Shown here piece by piece: positions 1 through 11,387 of a stretch of 64,000 nt of DNA (its first letter is position 1; each line of letters opens with the position of its first letter). The DNA is from Methanomicrobiales archaeon. GTDB lineage: Archaea; Halobacteriota; Methanomicrobia; Methanomicrobiales; JACTUA01. Position numbers and translations under genes: made by a program. The notes under the pieces are model-generated. The model saw only the letters and a program-made list of their open reading frames with translations, was not told the DNA's origin and made no database searches. The stretch is from positions 186,548 through 250,547 of the forward strand of contig JACTUA010000002.1 in assembly GCA_015660865.1 (NCBI GenBank). Reading direction: 5' to 3'.

Positions 1-1
1 G

Positions 2-2533
2 CTGGGGAAGGAGAAGGAGGGGAACCTCGAGGAGATCAACCGCATCTACATGGACCAGAAGCGGGCCGAGGCCAAGGTCACCGAGTGTACACAGTCCGTC
101 CGGACCCTTTCCATCGACCGGGCGAACCTCGCCATGGAGGCGGGATCCCTCCGGGGCAAGTTCGAGGTTATGGACAGGGACGTGAAGTCCAGGACCGCGA
201 ACGTCGAGAGCTCCCGGGACCGGCTCTTTCAGCTCATGGAGGAGGTGGAGAAGAAGAAATCCGCCCGGGCCGAGGTGATCCATAAGAAAGACCTCCTCAT
301 CGAGAAGAGCAGGACCCGCACCTCCGAGCGGGAGCGACTCCAGAAGGAGGTGGAGGCTACCGAGGCCGAGATGGCCGAGAAAGACCGGCAGGTTGCCGAA
401 TGCGGGACCTCTACCGCTGACCGGGAGGCAGAGAAGCAGGCCCTGGACAGGGAGCTGGCAGCGGCCGAGGGGAATCTCTTCGCCCTCCGTGCCGAGGCCC
501 AGCGGCTCGAGACCGATGGCCGGGCCCGGGAGCGGGAGCTCGCCCGCCTCGAGGCGCAGCAGCAGGCGACCGGCGAAGGGACCGAGCGGGGGCTCGAGGC
601 CGTCCGCGGCATGGACGGGGTCCACGGGACCATCCGGGAGCTCGGGAAGGTGGATCCGGAGTATGCGGTCGCCCTCTCTGTCGCTGCCGGCGGCAGGATC
701 CGGAACATCGTTGTCGACAATGACAGGGTAGCAGCCGATGCCATCACCCTCCTCAAGGAGCAGAAGCTCGGGAGGTTCACCTTCCTCCCCCTGAAGAACC
801 TGAAGACCGTAAACCTCCCGCCCCTCGAGGCACGGCCGGGGGTCATCGACTATGCGGTGAACCTGATCCATTACGACCCCGTATACGCGCCTGCATTCCG
901 CATCGTCTTCGGCCGGACTGTGGTGGTCGACACCCTGGAGCGTGCCAGGAAGCTCCTTGGCCGCTACCGGATGGTGACCCTCGAAGGGGAACTCCTCGAG
1001 GAGAGCGGGGCGATGACCGGCGGGTCCCTGAAGAAGGTGAAGGGCTTCGGGATCGCGGCCGACGATGACATCGCCCGGCTCCGCGCCGAGATCCAGGGGC
1101 TCGCCGTCGAGGCGGAGGAGGTGAAGGAGGCCATCCAGAAGGCCGAGGCCGGGACCACCGGCCTCAGGGCAAAGAGGACCACGCTCGACGAGGAGATGGC
1201 CCGCTTCCGGATCCTCGCGGAGGAGTACAACAAGCGGCGGGAGGCCCTCACCGCCGAACGTGAGGCGGACCTCGCCGCGCTCGCGAAGATCGGGGAGGAG
1301 ACCGGCGGTGGTTCCCAGGAGCTCGCTGCCTGCGAGCAGGAGCTCGACGGGATGAGCCAGGATATCGGCCAGCTCACGGGCGAGGTCGAGGATCTCAAGA
1401 AGACCCTGGACGACGCGACCCTCCCCGGCATCGTCCAGGAGATGGAGCGCCTCCGCACCGAGGCCGACGAGGTCGAGAAGCGGCTCCGGAACAAGGACAC
1501 CGAGATCGCCGGCGTCCAGCAGGAGAGGTCCTACTTCACCAAGCGGGCGGAGGAGCTCTCGGGAGACAAAGAACGGGTCACTGGTAAGAACAAGGAGATC
1601 GATGTCACCGTCGCCTCGGCAAAGGAGGAGATCGGGCGGGCGAAGGGGTCCATCGCCTCGCTCGACGAGCGCCTCTCGGCCTTCTCGAAGGATCTGTCGG
1701 GGCTCCGTACCGCCCGGGACGGGCTCACCGAAAAGGTCAGGACCGCGGAGCGGAAGCGTGCGGAGAAGGAAGCCGGTATCGAACGGATCGCCGTCCAGAT
1801 AGCAGCTCTCGACGAGAAGGAGAAGTCCCTCGCGGCTGCGCTCGAGGGCCTGCGGGTCCAGGCGGCCGGTATCGAGACCGAGCTCTCCCTCAAGGAGATC
1901 GAGGACGGCCTCGCGGAGGCGAAGAAGTCCGTCGAGGGGATGGGCGCGGTGAACATGCTCGCCATCGAGGAGTACGAGCGGACCTGCGCCCGGGTGAAGG
2001 AGCGGAGGGAGCGGAAGGAGGTCCTCTCCCGGGAGCGCGCGAGCATCCTCGAGCGGATCGAGCAGTACGAGAAGATGAAGTTCAGCGCGTTCTCGACCGC
2101 TTTTACCGCCATCGACGGGCACTTCCGGGAGACCTTCGCCCGCCTGACCCTGGGGAGCGGCCACCTGGTCCTGGAGAACGAGGAGGACCCCTTCGCCGGA
2201 GGCCTCACCTTCGCCGTCCAGCCCCGGGACAAGAAGGTCCACCTCCTCTCGTCCCTCTCGGGCGGGGAGAAGTCCCTCACCACGCTCGCCTTCATCTTCT
2301 CCATCCAGAAATACCTCCCTGCCCCCTTTTACGCCCTCGACGAGATCGACATGTTCCTCGACGGGTATAACGTCGAGCAGATCGCCAACATGGTGAAGGA
2401 GCTCTCGGGGAACGCCCAGTTCATCATCGTCTCCCTCAGGAAGCCGATGATCGACCGCGCCGACCGGATCGTTGGGGTGACCCTGAGGGAGGACAAGTCG
2501 TCCCTCGTCACCGGGGTGAAGGCCAGTGGATGA
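2..2533 (+). CDS. smc: Chromosome segregation protein SMC, 3' part (5' end outside window)
   Basis: SMC ATPase that organises and compacts the chromosome together with ScpA. The reading frame is open from base 2, so the N-terminal Walker A head and start of the first coiled coil lie upstream. Visible are a long charged coiled coil rich in Glu/Lys/Arg, a globular hinge around residues 200-340 of the visible part, the second coiled coil, and the C-terminal head with the ABC signature LSSLSGGEKS and Walker B FYALDEIDMFLDG. About 840 residues are present of a family length near 1150-1200. The TGA stop at 2531 lies inside the first copy of a 52-bp tandem repeat. It is followed by scpA, its usual partner. 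Confidence 0.95.
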   Translation: MGKEKEGNLEEINRIYMDQKRAEAKVTECTQSVRTLSIDRANLAMEAGSLRGKFEVMDRDVKSRTANVESSRDRLFQLMEEVEKKKSARAEVIHKKDLLIEKSRTRTSERERLQKEVEATEAEMAEKDRQVAECGTSTADREAEKQALDRELAAAEGNLFALRAEAQRLETDGRARERELARLEAQQQATGEGTERGLEAVRGMDGVHGTIRELGKVDPEYAVALSVAAGGRIRNIVVDNDRVAADAITLLKEQKLGRFTFLPLKNLKTVNLPPLEARPGVIDYAVNLIHYDPVYAPAFRIVFGRTVVVDTLERARKLLGRYRMVTLEGELLEESGAMTGGSLKKVKGFGIAADDDIARLRAEIQGLAVEAEEVKEAIQKAEAGTTGLRAKRTTLDEEMARFRILAEEYNKRREALTAEREADLAALAKIGEETGGGSQELAACEQELDGMSQDIGQLTGEVEDLKKTLDDATLPGIVQEMERLRTEADEVEKRLRNKDTEIAGVQQERSYFTKRAEELSGDKERVTGKNKEIDVTVASAKEEIGRAKGSIASLDERLSAFSKDLSGLRTARDGLTEKVRTAERKRAEKEAGIERIAVQIAALDEKEKSLAAALEGLRVQAAGIETELSLKEIEDGLAEAKKSVEGMGAVNMLAIEEYERTCARVKERRERKEVLSRERASILERIEQYEKMKFSAFSTAFTAIDGHFRETFARLTLGSGHLVLENEEDPFAGGLTFAVQPRDKKVHLLSSLSGGEKSLTTLAFIFSIQKYLPAPFYALDEIDMFLDGYNVEQIANMVKELSGNAQFIIVSLRKPMIDRADRIVGVTLREDKSSLVTGVKASG

Positions 2534-2637
2534 GGCTCAGGCGGGATCCTGCTGGACGTCACCGGGGGTGAAGGCCAGTGGATGAGGCTCAGGCGGGATC
2601 CTGCTGGACGTCACCGGGGGTGAAGGCCAGTGGATGA
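2521..2637 (+). repeat. 52-bp exact tandem duplication across the smc/scpA junction
   Basis: Two identical 52-bp units (2521-2572 and 2573-2624) are followed by the first 15 bases of a third (2625-2639). Each unit carries the smc stop context GGCCAGTGGATGAGG, in which a GTG start overlaps a TGA stop by 8 nt. Because 52 is not a multiple of 3, the units create two mini-ORFs of 19 codons (2526-2585 and 2578-2637). Each begins at GTG and ends with the same six residues as SMC (GVKASG). The third GTG, at 2630, starts scpA. Confidence 0.95.
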
Positions 2638-3328
2638 GGAGCCGGTCGAGATCCTGGTAGGCCTCGCTGAACGGGGGGAGATTGACCCATGGAACATCGA
2701 CATCCTCGAGGTGACCGACAGGTTCCTCTCCGAGCTGGACCGGCTGCGGCAGCTCGATCTCAGGATCTCGGGACGGACGCTCTTTTTTGCCGCGACCCTC
2801 CTCCGGCTGAAGTCCGAGTTCCTCGTCGAACCGGAAGAGGGCGCGGACGGGGACGAGCCCGGGCTGGAGGAGGAGCCCCCCGAAGGCTTCGACATCCACG
2901 AGTACCTCGGCCCCATCGAGCGGCTCGAGCGGGAGATCAGGCGCCGCATCGAGAGGAAGAACCTGCGCACCCGGCCGGTCACCCTCTACGAGCTGATCCG
3001 GATGCTGCGCACCGCCGAACGCGAGGAGAGGATGCGGCGGCGGACGAGGACCGTCCACCCCGAGCCCCTGGTGGAGACCGCCGACGTTATCTCGGTCGCG
3101 CATGACGAGGGGTACCAGGAGGCCGCGAACGCGGTCTGGAAAGGGTACGAGGACCTCCTCGCATCCCGGGAACCGGTCACCCTCGGCGATCTCTGCCGGG
3201 CCCTGGACCGGCGGATCTCGGACGTCTACATCCCCCTCCTCTTCCTGAACCTAGACGGGAAGCTTGAGATCTCCCAGGAGACGTTCTTTGAGGAGCTCTT
3301 CATCCGGAGGACGAAGCCCCGTTCCTGA
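2630..3328 (+). CDS. scpA: Segregation and condensation protein A
   Basis: Kleisin subunit that bridges the SMC heads. The 232-residue protein has the ScpA N-terminal pattern (EEPVEILVGLAERGEIDPWN, then DILEVTDRFL), an acidic central linker (about residues 65-85) and a C-terminal winged-helix-like part containing VTLYELIRML and VTLGDLCRALDRRISDVYIPL. The GTG start at 2630 is the third copy of a GTG that overlaps a TGA stop in the junction repeat, so translation may be coupled to smc through the mini-ORFs. No scpB follows; the rRNA operon comes next. Confidence 0.92.
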   Translation: MDEEPVEILVGLAERGEIDPWNIDILEVTDRFLSELDRLRQLDLRISGRTLFFAATLLRLKSEFLVEPEEGADGDEPGLEEEPPEGFDIHEYLGPIERLEREIRRRIERKNLRTRPVTLYELIRMLRTAEREERMRRRTRTVHPEPLVETADVISVAHDEGYQEAANAVWKGYEDLLASREPVTLGDLCRALDRRISDVYIPLLFLNLDGKLEISQETFFEELFIRRTKPRS

Positions 3329-3350
3329 CCTTTTTCACCGTCGGTGGAGC

Positions 3351-3361
3351 AAAGTATATAT
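3351..3361 (+). promoter_or_regulatory. Candidate upstream promoter (P1) of rRNA leader
   Basis: AAAGTATATAT forms a good archaeal TATA box shortly after scpA. A start about 25 nt downstream would begin near 3380, ahead of the paired hairpins at 3411-3446. It could drive a long rRNA leader or a separate small RNA. The downstream TATA at 3494 is the more standard rRNA promoter. Confidence 0.45.
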
Positions 3362-3410
3362 CGTGACAAAGCCATATACATAAGGTCATGGGGGACGGAC
3401 CAGGGGAACC

Positions 3411-3446
3411 GGGGCCTGACAGAGGCCCCGTCTCCCGGGGCTTTTT
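3411..3446 (+). terminator. Terminator-like hairpin with a competing upstream hairpin
   Basis: GCCCCG (3425-3430) pairs perfectly with CGGGGC (3436-3441) over a 5-nt loop and is followed at once by TTTTT (3442-3446), an intrinsic terminator. The same C-rich arm can instead pair upstream, GGGGCC (3411-3416) with GGCCCC (3424-3429). The two folds exclude each other, as in a transcription attenuator. It could also simply end a small RNA made from the TATA at 3351. Confidence 0.5.
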
Positions 3447-3486
3447 AACCATGAAAAGTTCCGTCGATGGTCACATGTCCCGACCT

Positions 3487-3503
3487 CGGAAATCTTAAAT
3501 ACC
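3487..3503 (+). promoter_or_regulatory. Main rRNA operon promoter (BRE/TATA)
   Basis: CGGAAATCTTAAATACC matches the purine-rich BRE plus TATA layout of methanogen rRNA promoters. The TATA core CTTAAATA is at 3494-3501, giving a predicted start near 3523, about 135 nt before mature 16S. Confidence 0.7.
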
Positions 3504-3602
3504 ATCAGCACCTATGATACGATCCTCATGTTCGATGGAGAGCCAATGACCCCGGCTACGCCGGAGTTGGTTCTGACGTTGGCATTGGCAATGCGGACAT
3601 CT

Positions 3603-3615
3603 CTCTGATAACCGC
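3603..3615 (+). other. 5' arm of pre-16S processing stem
   Basis: CTCTGATAACCGC pairs with GCGGTTGTCAGAG at 5139-5151 (13 bp, one G-U), bringing the two sides of 16S together. Such stems carry the bulge-helix-bulge motif cut by the archaeal splicing endonuclease during 16S maturation. Confidence 0.75.
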
Positions 3616-3657
3616 AATTCTCCATTATTAGACGTTTAGTGTGCATCACATTCACCA

Positions 3658-5125
<1,468 letters not shown>

Positions 5126-5138
5126 AACGACGGGAAAC

Positions 5139-5151
5139 GCGGTTGTCAGAG
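5139..5151 (+). other. 3' arm of pre-16S processing stem
   Basis: GCGGTTGTCAGAG is complementary to 3603-3615; see the 5' arm. It lies in the 16S-tRNA-Ala spacer. Confidence 0.75.
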
Positions 5152-5178
5152 GGACCGTAAAATTGCCGGTGCCGACAC

Positions 5179-5251
5179 GGGCTCATAGCTCAGTTGGAAG
5201 AGCGCGGCCTTTGCGAGGCCGAGGCCGGGGGTTCAAATCCCCCTGAGTCCA
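5179..5251 (+). tRNA. tRNA-Ala (TGC)
   Basis: A complete cloverleaf lies in the 16S-23S spacer, the usual place in euryarchaea. The acceptor GGGCTCA/TGAGTCC includes the G3-U70 wobble pair that identifies tRNA-Ala. The anticodon loop is TTTGCGA (TGC), the T arm has GTTCAAATC, and the discriminator is A. CCA is not encoded. Confidence 0.97.
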
Positions 5252-5322
5252 TTTAGTGCACCTGGAGATGCGAGTCTTCAGGGAAGGGCAGATGGTCACC
5301 GACCAGATGAAGGCCGTGTACA

Positions 5323-5338
5323 GGTGTGCGATCTAGGA
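5323..5338 (+). other. 5' arm of pre-23S processing stem
   Basis: GGTGTGCGATCTAGGA pairs over 16 positions (one G-U) with TCCTGGATCGCACACC at 8303-8318, enclosing 23S. Confidence 0.75.
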
Positions 5339-5344
5339 CGTTAA

Positions 5345-8296
<2,952 letters not shown>

Positions 8297-8302
8297 ACGT
8301 AA

Positions 8303-8318
8303 TCCTGGATCGCACACC
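8303..8318 (+). other. 3' arm of pre-23S processing stem
   Basis: TCCTGGATCGCACACC is complementary to 5323-5338. Confidence 0.75.
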
Positions 8319-8380
8319 GAGATCTGATATCCTTTATCAGGTCCGGCACCCATACCAATGGGTGCCTTTAGCACGGCGCT

Positions 8381-8452
8381 GCCAAGGTGGCGGAGCGGCC
8401 ACGCGGCTGACTGCAGATCAGCTCAACTCCGGTTCAAATCCGGACCTTGGCT
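8381..8452 (+). tRNA. tRNA-Cys (GCA)
   Basis: The acceptor GCCAAGG/CCTTGGC closes a full cloverleaf. The anticodon stem is GCTGA/TCAGC with loop CTGCAGA (GCA), and the discriminator is T, a tRNA-Cys identity base. It lies between 23S and 5S, a common position in methanogen rRNA operons. Confidence 0.96.
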
Positions 8453-8453
8453 T

Positions 8454-8545
8454 ACGACTGGGCATTCGTAAGAATGGCCAGTCGTGGAGAAGATCGGCGT
8501 AAGCCGATCTTCGACCAGGGCAGGCGTCCGTAAGGACGGTTGCCC
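8454..8545 (+). other. Three consecutive GUAA-capped hairpins in the tRNA-Cys/5S spacer
   Basis: Hairpin 1 (8454-8485) has 14-nt arms with one G-G mismatch. Hairpin 2 (8489-8512) has perfect 10-nt arms. Hairpin 3 (8518-8545) has 12-nt arms with one mismatch. All three are closed by the same GTAA (GNRA-type) tetraloop. Stem sequences differ, so these are not simple repeats. A role in rRNA processing or protein binding is inference. Confidence 0.8.
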
Positions 8546-8565
8546 GGGTAACAGTTCATCTCAGT

Positions 8566-8692
8566 GGTGATAGCGGCCATAGCAGTCGGGAAACACCTGG
8601 ACCCATTCCGAACCCAGCAGTTAAGCCGACTCACGTAGTATGCGGTACTGAGGTACGCGAGTCCCCGGGAACCATACCTCGCTGCTATCACC
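8566..8692 (+). rRNA. rrf: 5S ribosomal RNA
   Basis: The terminal helix GTGATAGCGGC/GCTGCTATCAC encloses typical archaeal 5S elements (CCCATTCCGAACCC, then AGTTAAGCC). The ends are approximate by a few bases. The last 42 bp plus flank (8657-8698) recur exactly at 10250 and 11160; see the degenerate copies. Confidence 0.93.
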
Positions 8693-8698
8693 TTCCTT
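8657..8698 (+). repeat. 5S 3'-end direct repeat, copy 1 (candidate attachment site)
   Basis: This 42-bp stretch (GCGAGTCCCC... to ...CACCTTCCTT) is identical at 10250-10291 and 11160-11201. Identity with the third copy extends left to 47 bp (8652-8698 versus 11155-11201). It covers the 3' end of 5S plus six bases. Confidence 0.9.
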
Positions 8699-8818
8699 CT
8701 TATAACGGTATTTACATCAATCAAAGCAATTTTCAAATATATCTCTGACCCTTAGTTCAAACCGAATCAAGAATTCCATCCAAAATCTTATGCCAGTATA
8801 AGTTATAAATTTCAAAAA

Positions 8819-10153
8819 ATGGCTGAAAATGAAATAAATTTGGATGGACTCGATGGATTTCAATTTGAAGAATTAATTGCCAAAATAATGAAAAAGCAAG
8901 GCTTTCAAAATATTCGAGTTACTTCAAAAACGAGGGATTTAGGCCGAGATATTATTATGGAGACTCCAGACGGAAATATTATTTTAATTCAATGTAAGCA
9001 TCAACAATTCGTCGGTAGACCCGTAGTTCAAAAATTGCAGGGAGTAATAAGCTATGAAGAGTCCAGACATCCTCGTAAATCAATTTCCGGAATGATCGTT
9101 ACCTCAGGTAGTTTTTCTCAGGATGCAATTGATTATAAAGAGCAAATTCGCGAAAAGATAGGATTTATTGATGGCAAACTATTGAGAGATATCTGCAAAG
9201 AATTGAATATCATAATCATAAGTGGAAAAATCCAAATTCTCATAGATACGTCTTTTAATAATATTTCCGAAGATAAATCCAAATCGATTACCCTCGATAA
9301 ATTTCATAAAATATATGGAAATGAATACCATAAGCCGAAAGTGGCATCAAATGTCATGTTTTTTCCCTCTGTTTACATCGCTTATAATGTCAATTTCGAT
9401 ACATACACCCAGGTTGGATGTATTGATAAATATTCATCATCTGGACGAATCATGCTGGATGGGGTCACCGGTAAATTCGTTACTGATGATATCAAAAAAT
9501 TCTACTGTGACGATATTCAAAAACGAGAAGAAATCCAACAACATGATCGAGATAAGAAAATTCATTTCGAATTTACCGAGAATGATATCGAGGATGATGT
9601 ATTTAATTATGTTATAAAAAATCACACTCATGATGTACATTACCGGGAAAAAAACAATGTTACGTACAAAAAAACCTGTGTTCCAAAAAGGCGAGATATT
9701 GATATCTTAGAATTTTTACCGATATACTTGCCAATATGGACAAATGACCTCAATGTCAATCAATCAATGAAATATCAACAAAAATTCTACAATAAGGGGA
9801 ATAATCAACTGTTCATTTTAGATGAATTAAAAATTTGTCATATTTGTGGAATGAAAAGGTCTGAATATGAAAATATGAGCCTCTGTAAAGTATGTGGTGG
9901 AATCGTGTGTCCAAGCCATATTAAAATCGATTATTTGGATAAAAAAACGCCTGTTTGCACGAATCACGCTATAGCGCTTAGATTATTTATTCAAAATAAG
10001 TATTTTTCAAACAAAGAAAATTATTCAAAATACCACCAATGGTGGAAATCGGTTAAGTTTACGAGACAATTATATGAGGATAAAATCGCTTTGGGGTTAA
10101 TAATCGCGGGAATTATTCTTACCTTGATAATGGTCATCTTTTATATCATTTAA
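8819..10153 (+). CDS. Mrr-like restriction endonuclease with zinc-binding and membrane-anchor C-terminus
   Basis: Putative PD-(D/E)xK nuclease. Residues about 10-120 match the Mrr catalytic domain: FEELIAKIMKKQGF with E18, GRDIIM with D44, and LIQCKH with Q58/K60. The middle part is unassigned. Residues about 335-385 carry paired CxxC and CxxH motifs (CHICG, CKVCG, CPSH, CTNH), a likely zinc ribbon pair. The last 20 residues are a hydrophobic helix, so the protein may be membrane-tethered. The gene is strikingly AT-rich against a GC-rich chromosome, showing recent acquisition. It lies between the 5S gene and a degenerate 5S copy. TATA-like GTATAAG (about 8795) lies about 25 nt upstream of the ATG, suggesting a leaderless transcript. 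No methylase partner is seen, so it is probably a type IV-like or other defence nuclease. Confidence 0.75.
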   Translation: MAENEINLDGLDGFQFEELIAKIMKKQGFQNIRVTSKTRDLGRDIIMETPDGNIILIQCKHQQFVGRPVVQKLQGVISYEESRHPRKSISGMIVTSGSFSQDAIDYKEQIREKIGFIDGKLLRDICKELNIIIISGKIQILIDTSFNNISEDKSKSITLDKFHKIYGNEYHKPKVASNVMFFPSVYIAYNVNFDTYTQVGCIDKYSSSGRIMLDGVTGKFVTDDIKKFYCDDIQKREEIQQHDRDKKIHFEFTENDIEDDVFNYVIKNHTHDVHYREKNNVTYKKTCVPKRRDIDILEFLPIYLPIWTNDLNVNQSMKYQQKFYNKGNNQLFILDELKICHICGMKRSEYENMSLCKVCGGIVCPSHIKIDYLDKKTPVCTNHAIALRLFIQNKYFSNKENYSKYHQWWKSVKFTRQLYEDKIALGLIIAGIILTLIMVIFYII

Positions 10154-10170
10154 ATTCATAACACCTGACT

Positions 10171-10298
10171 CCCAGTCGGCCCTGATCCTTCTGGTCCACG
10201 AACCCGCCTGTTTCGCTCAGCCCACGTGGTGTCCTGATCCTGATATCCAGCGAGTCCCCGGGAACCATACCTCGCTGCTATCACCTTCCTTTCGTTCT
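10171..10298 (+). pseudogene. Degenerate 5S rRNA copy 2 (3' end intact)
   Basis: The last 42 bp match the true 5S 3' end exactly (10250-10291). The left part is only recognisable in patches such as CCAGTCGG, GAACCC and CCACGTGG. From 10250 to 10298 it is identical to copy 3 over 49 bp, including flank TTCGTTCT not found after the functional 5S. It separates the nuclease gene from the toxin-antitoxin pair. Confidence 0.8.
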
Positions 10299-10321
10299 GA
10301 CGATGCTTTTTGAAGGTCAAT

Positions 10322-10340
10322 AGGATTTAGCAGAAATCCT
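10322..10340 (-). terminator. Hairpin at the 3' end of the hepT gene
   Basis: AGGATTT (10322-10328) pairs with AAATCCT (10334-10340) over a 5-nt loop, overlapping the hepT stop codon. No long T-run follows, so termination is uncertain. Confidence 0.3.
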
Positions 10341-10689
10341 ATGTCGTGAGCAATTCCTTGATCTCGCGGGATAAAAGCGGGAGATGTGTCTCGATGATGC
10401 CCCATACAACTTCATCGGAGATACTGGCATAACCATGGATAAGCCGGTTCCTGAAGGAGATAACCTGTCTGGTATTGCTGATCTTCTCTGAAAGGCTCGG
10501 TTCCTGCTGGAGCGCCTGGTTCAGAGCCTCGCCGATGATCTCGAACTGGCGTTCGACCGCAGACCTGAGCAGGGGATCCCTCTGGTAATCCCCGAATGTC
10601 TTCCCTGCAGTGAACTGGATGACATAGTCGCAGGCTTCGCTGATGTCAAAGAGATACTTCCGGATATTACGAGGCAGCAGGGGCAGCAT
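10339..10689 (-). CDS. hepT: HEPN-domain toxin HepT (DUF86)
   Basis: Putative RNase toxin of a HEPN/MNT module. The 116-residue all-helical protein carries RNRLIHGY (R80, H85, Y87), an exact RX4HXY motif. In characterised HepT/MntA pairs this is the RNase active site, and its Tyr is AMPylated by the antitoxin (family knowledge). The start is taken at the ATG at 10689 (MLPLLPRNIR), overlapping the upstream mntA by 23 nt, which implies translational coupling. The gene pair is framed by 5S-derived direct repeats at 10250 and 11160. Confidence 0.88.
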   Translation of the reverse strand: MLPLLPRNIRKYLFDISEACDYVIQFTAGKTFGDYQRDPLLRSAVERQFEIIGEALNQALQQEPSLSEKISNTRQVISFRNRLIHGYASISDEVVWGIIETHLPLLSREIKELLTT

Positions 10690-10987
10690 AGAGTACGACC
10701 TGCGATTCCTCGATGGATTCCCGGAAGTATGGATTGCGGATAGGGCCCGGTTCAATGAGATCCACGGGTTTTTTCAAGAGATCTTCAAGATCTGCCAGGA
10801 GGCCAAAGTACTTCTCGGCGTGCTCTGCCGGAGACATCTTTTTGAACTCCACAATCATGTCAAGGTCACTTGCCGAGGGATCGAAGGATTTTCTGGTCGC
10901 CGAACCGAATATGGCCAATTTTTGGACGCGATACTTCCGGCAGAGCTTCATTATCCGAGGGATATTGTTCTTAATAATTGAATGCAT
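10667..10987 (-). CDS. mntA: MNT-domain nucleotidyltransferase antitoxin MntA
   Basis: Minimal nucleotidyltransferase (106 aa) that neutralises HepT, in known systems by AMPylating it. The motif FGSATRKSFDPSASDLDM contains the GSX11DXD signature (G28, S29, D41, D43) and a third acidic residue D76 in VDLIEP. The ATG at 10987 is preceded by the ribosome site GGAGG five bases upstream. An in-frame upstream extension reaching 11095 lacks such a site and runs toward 5S-derived sequence, so it was not used. It is the first gene of the two-gene unit. Confidence 0.88.
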   Translation of the reverse strand: MHSIIKNNIPRIMKLCRKYRVQKLAIFGSATRKSFDPSASDLDMIVEFKKMSPAEHAEKYFGLLADLEDLLKKPVDLIEPGPIRNPYFRESIEESQVVLYAAPAAS

Positions 10988-11081
10988 TCGAATCCTCCGA
11001 TTTACTCCCGGTATTCCCTTAAGGAAGATAGTCATTGAAAGATGATATGATTTTCTCGGACCCGAGTAGATCGGCTTGGCC

Positions 11082-11208
11082 CCCAGTCGGGTCACATCCT
11101 CTGACTCCGAACCCGGCGAGTATCAGCCCGACTCACGTGGTATGCTGTCCTCTCGGTACGCGAGTCCCCGGGAACCATACCTCGCTGCTATCACCTTCCT
11201 TTCGTTCT
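11082..11208 (+). pseudogene. Degenerate 5S rRNA copy 3 (3' end intact)
   Basis: This is better preserved than copy 2: CCAGTCGG, CTCCGAACCC, CGACTCACGTGGTATGC and then an exact 47-bp match to the 5S 3' end (11155-11201). The 5' quarter of 5S is missing. The right flank TTCCTTTCGTTCT is shared with copy 2 and may be the original sequence downstream of the rRNA operon. Confidence 0.8.
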
Positions 11209-11387
11209 TCTGAGGATCGTTCCGAACTTTTTGCACCCGTTCAGCGTTTCCTATCTCCTCATATCTTCCCATAACCATTTATCAGAAGAGACCCAATATC
11301 TCCTCACGAAACAGCGAACCGGTCATCCTCTTTTCGATGATTCTTCATCAGGGCAGGGAATGGATCAGGTTCCCTGGAAGTGAATCC

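Noticed and set aside
11035-11274. 79-codon plus-strand ORF downstream of mntA
   Set aside because: It runs through the degenerate 5S copy and has no ribosome site; the RNA-derived origin explains the sequence.
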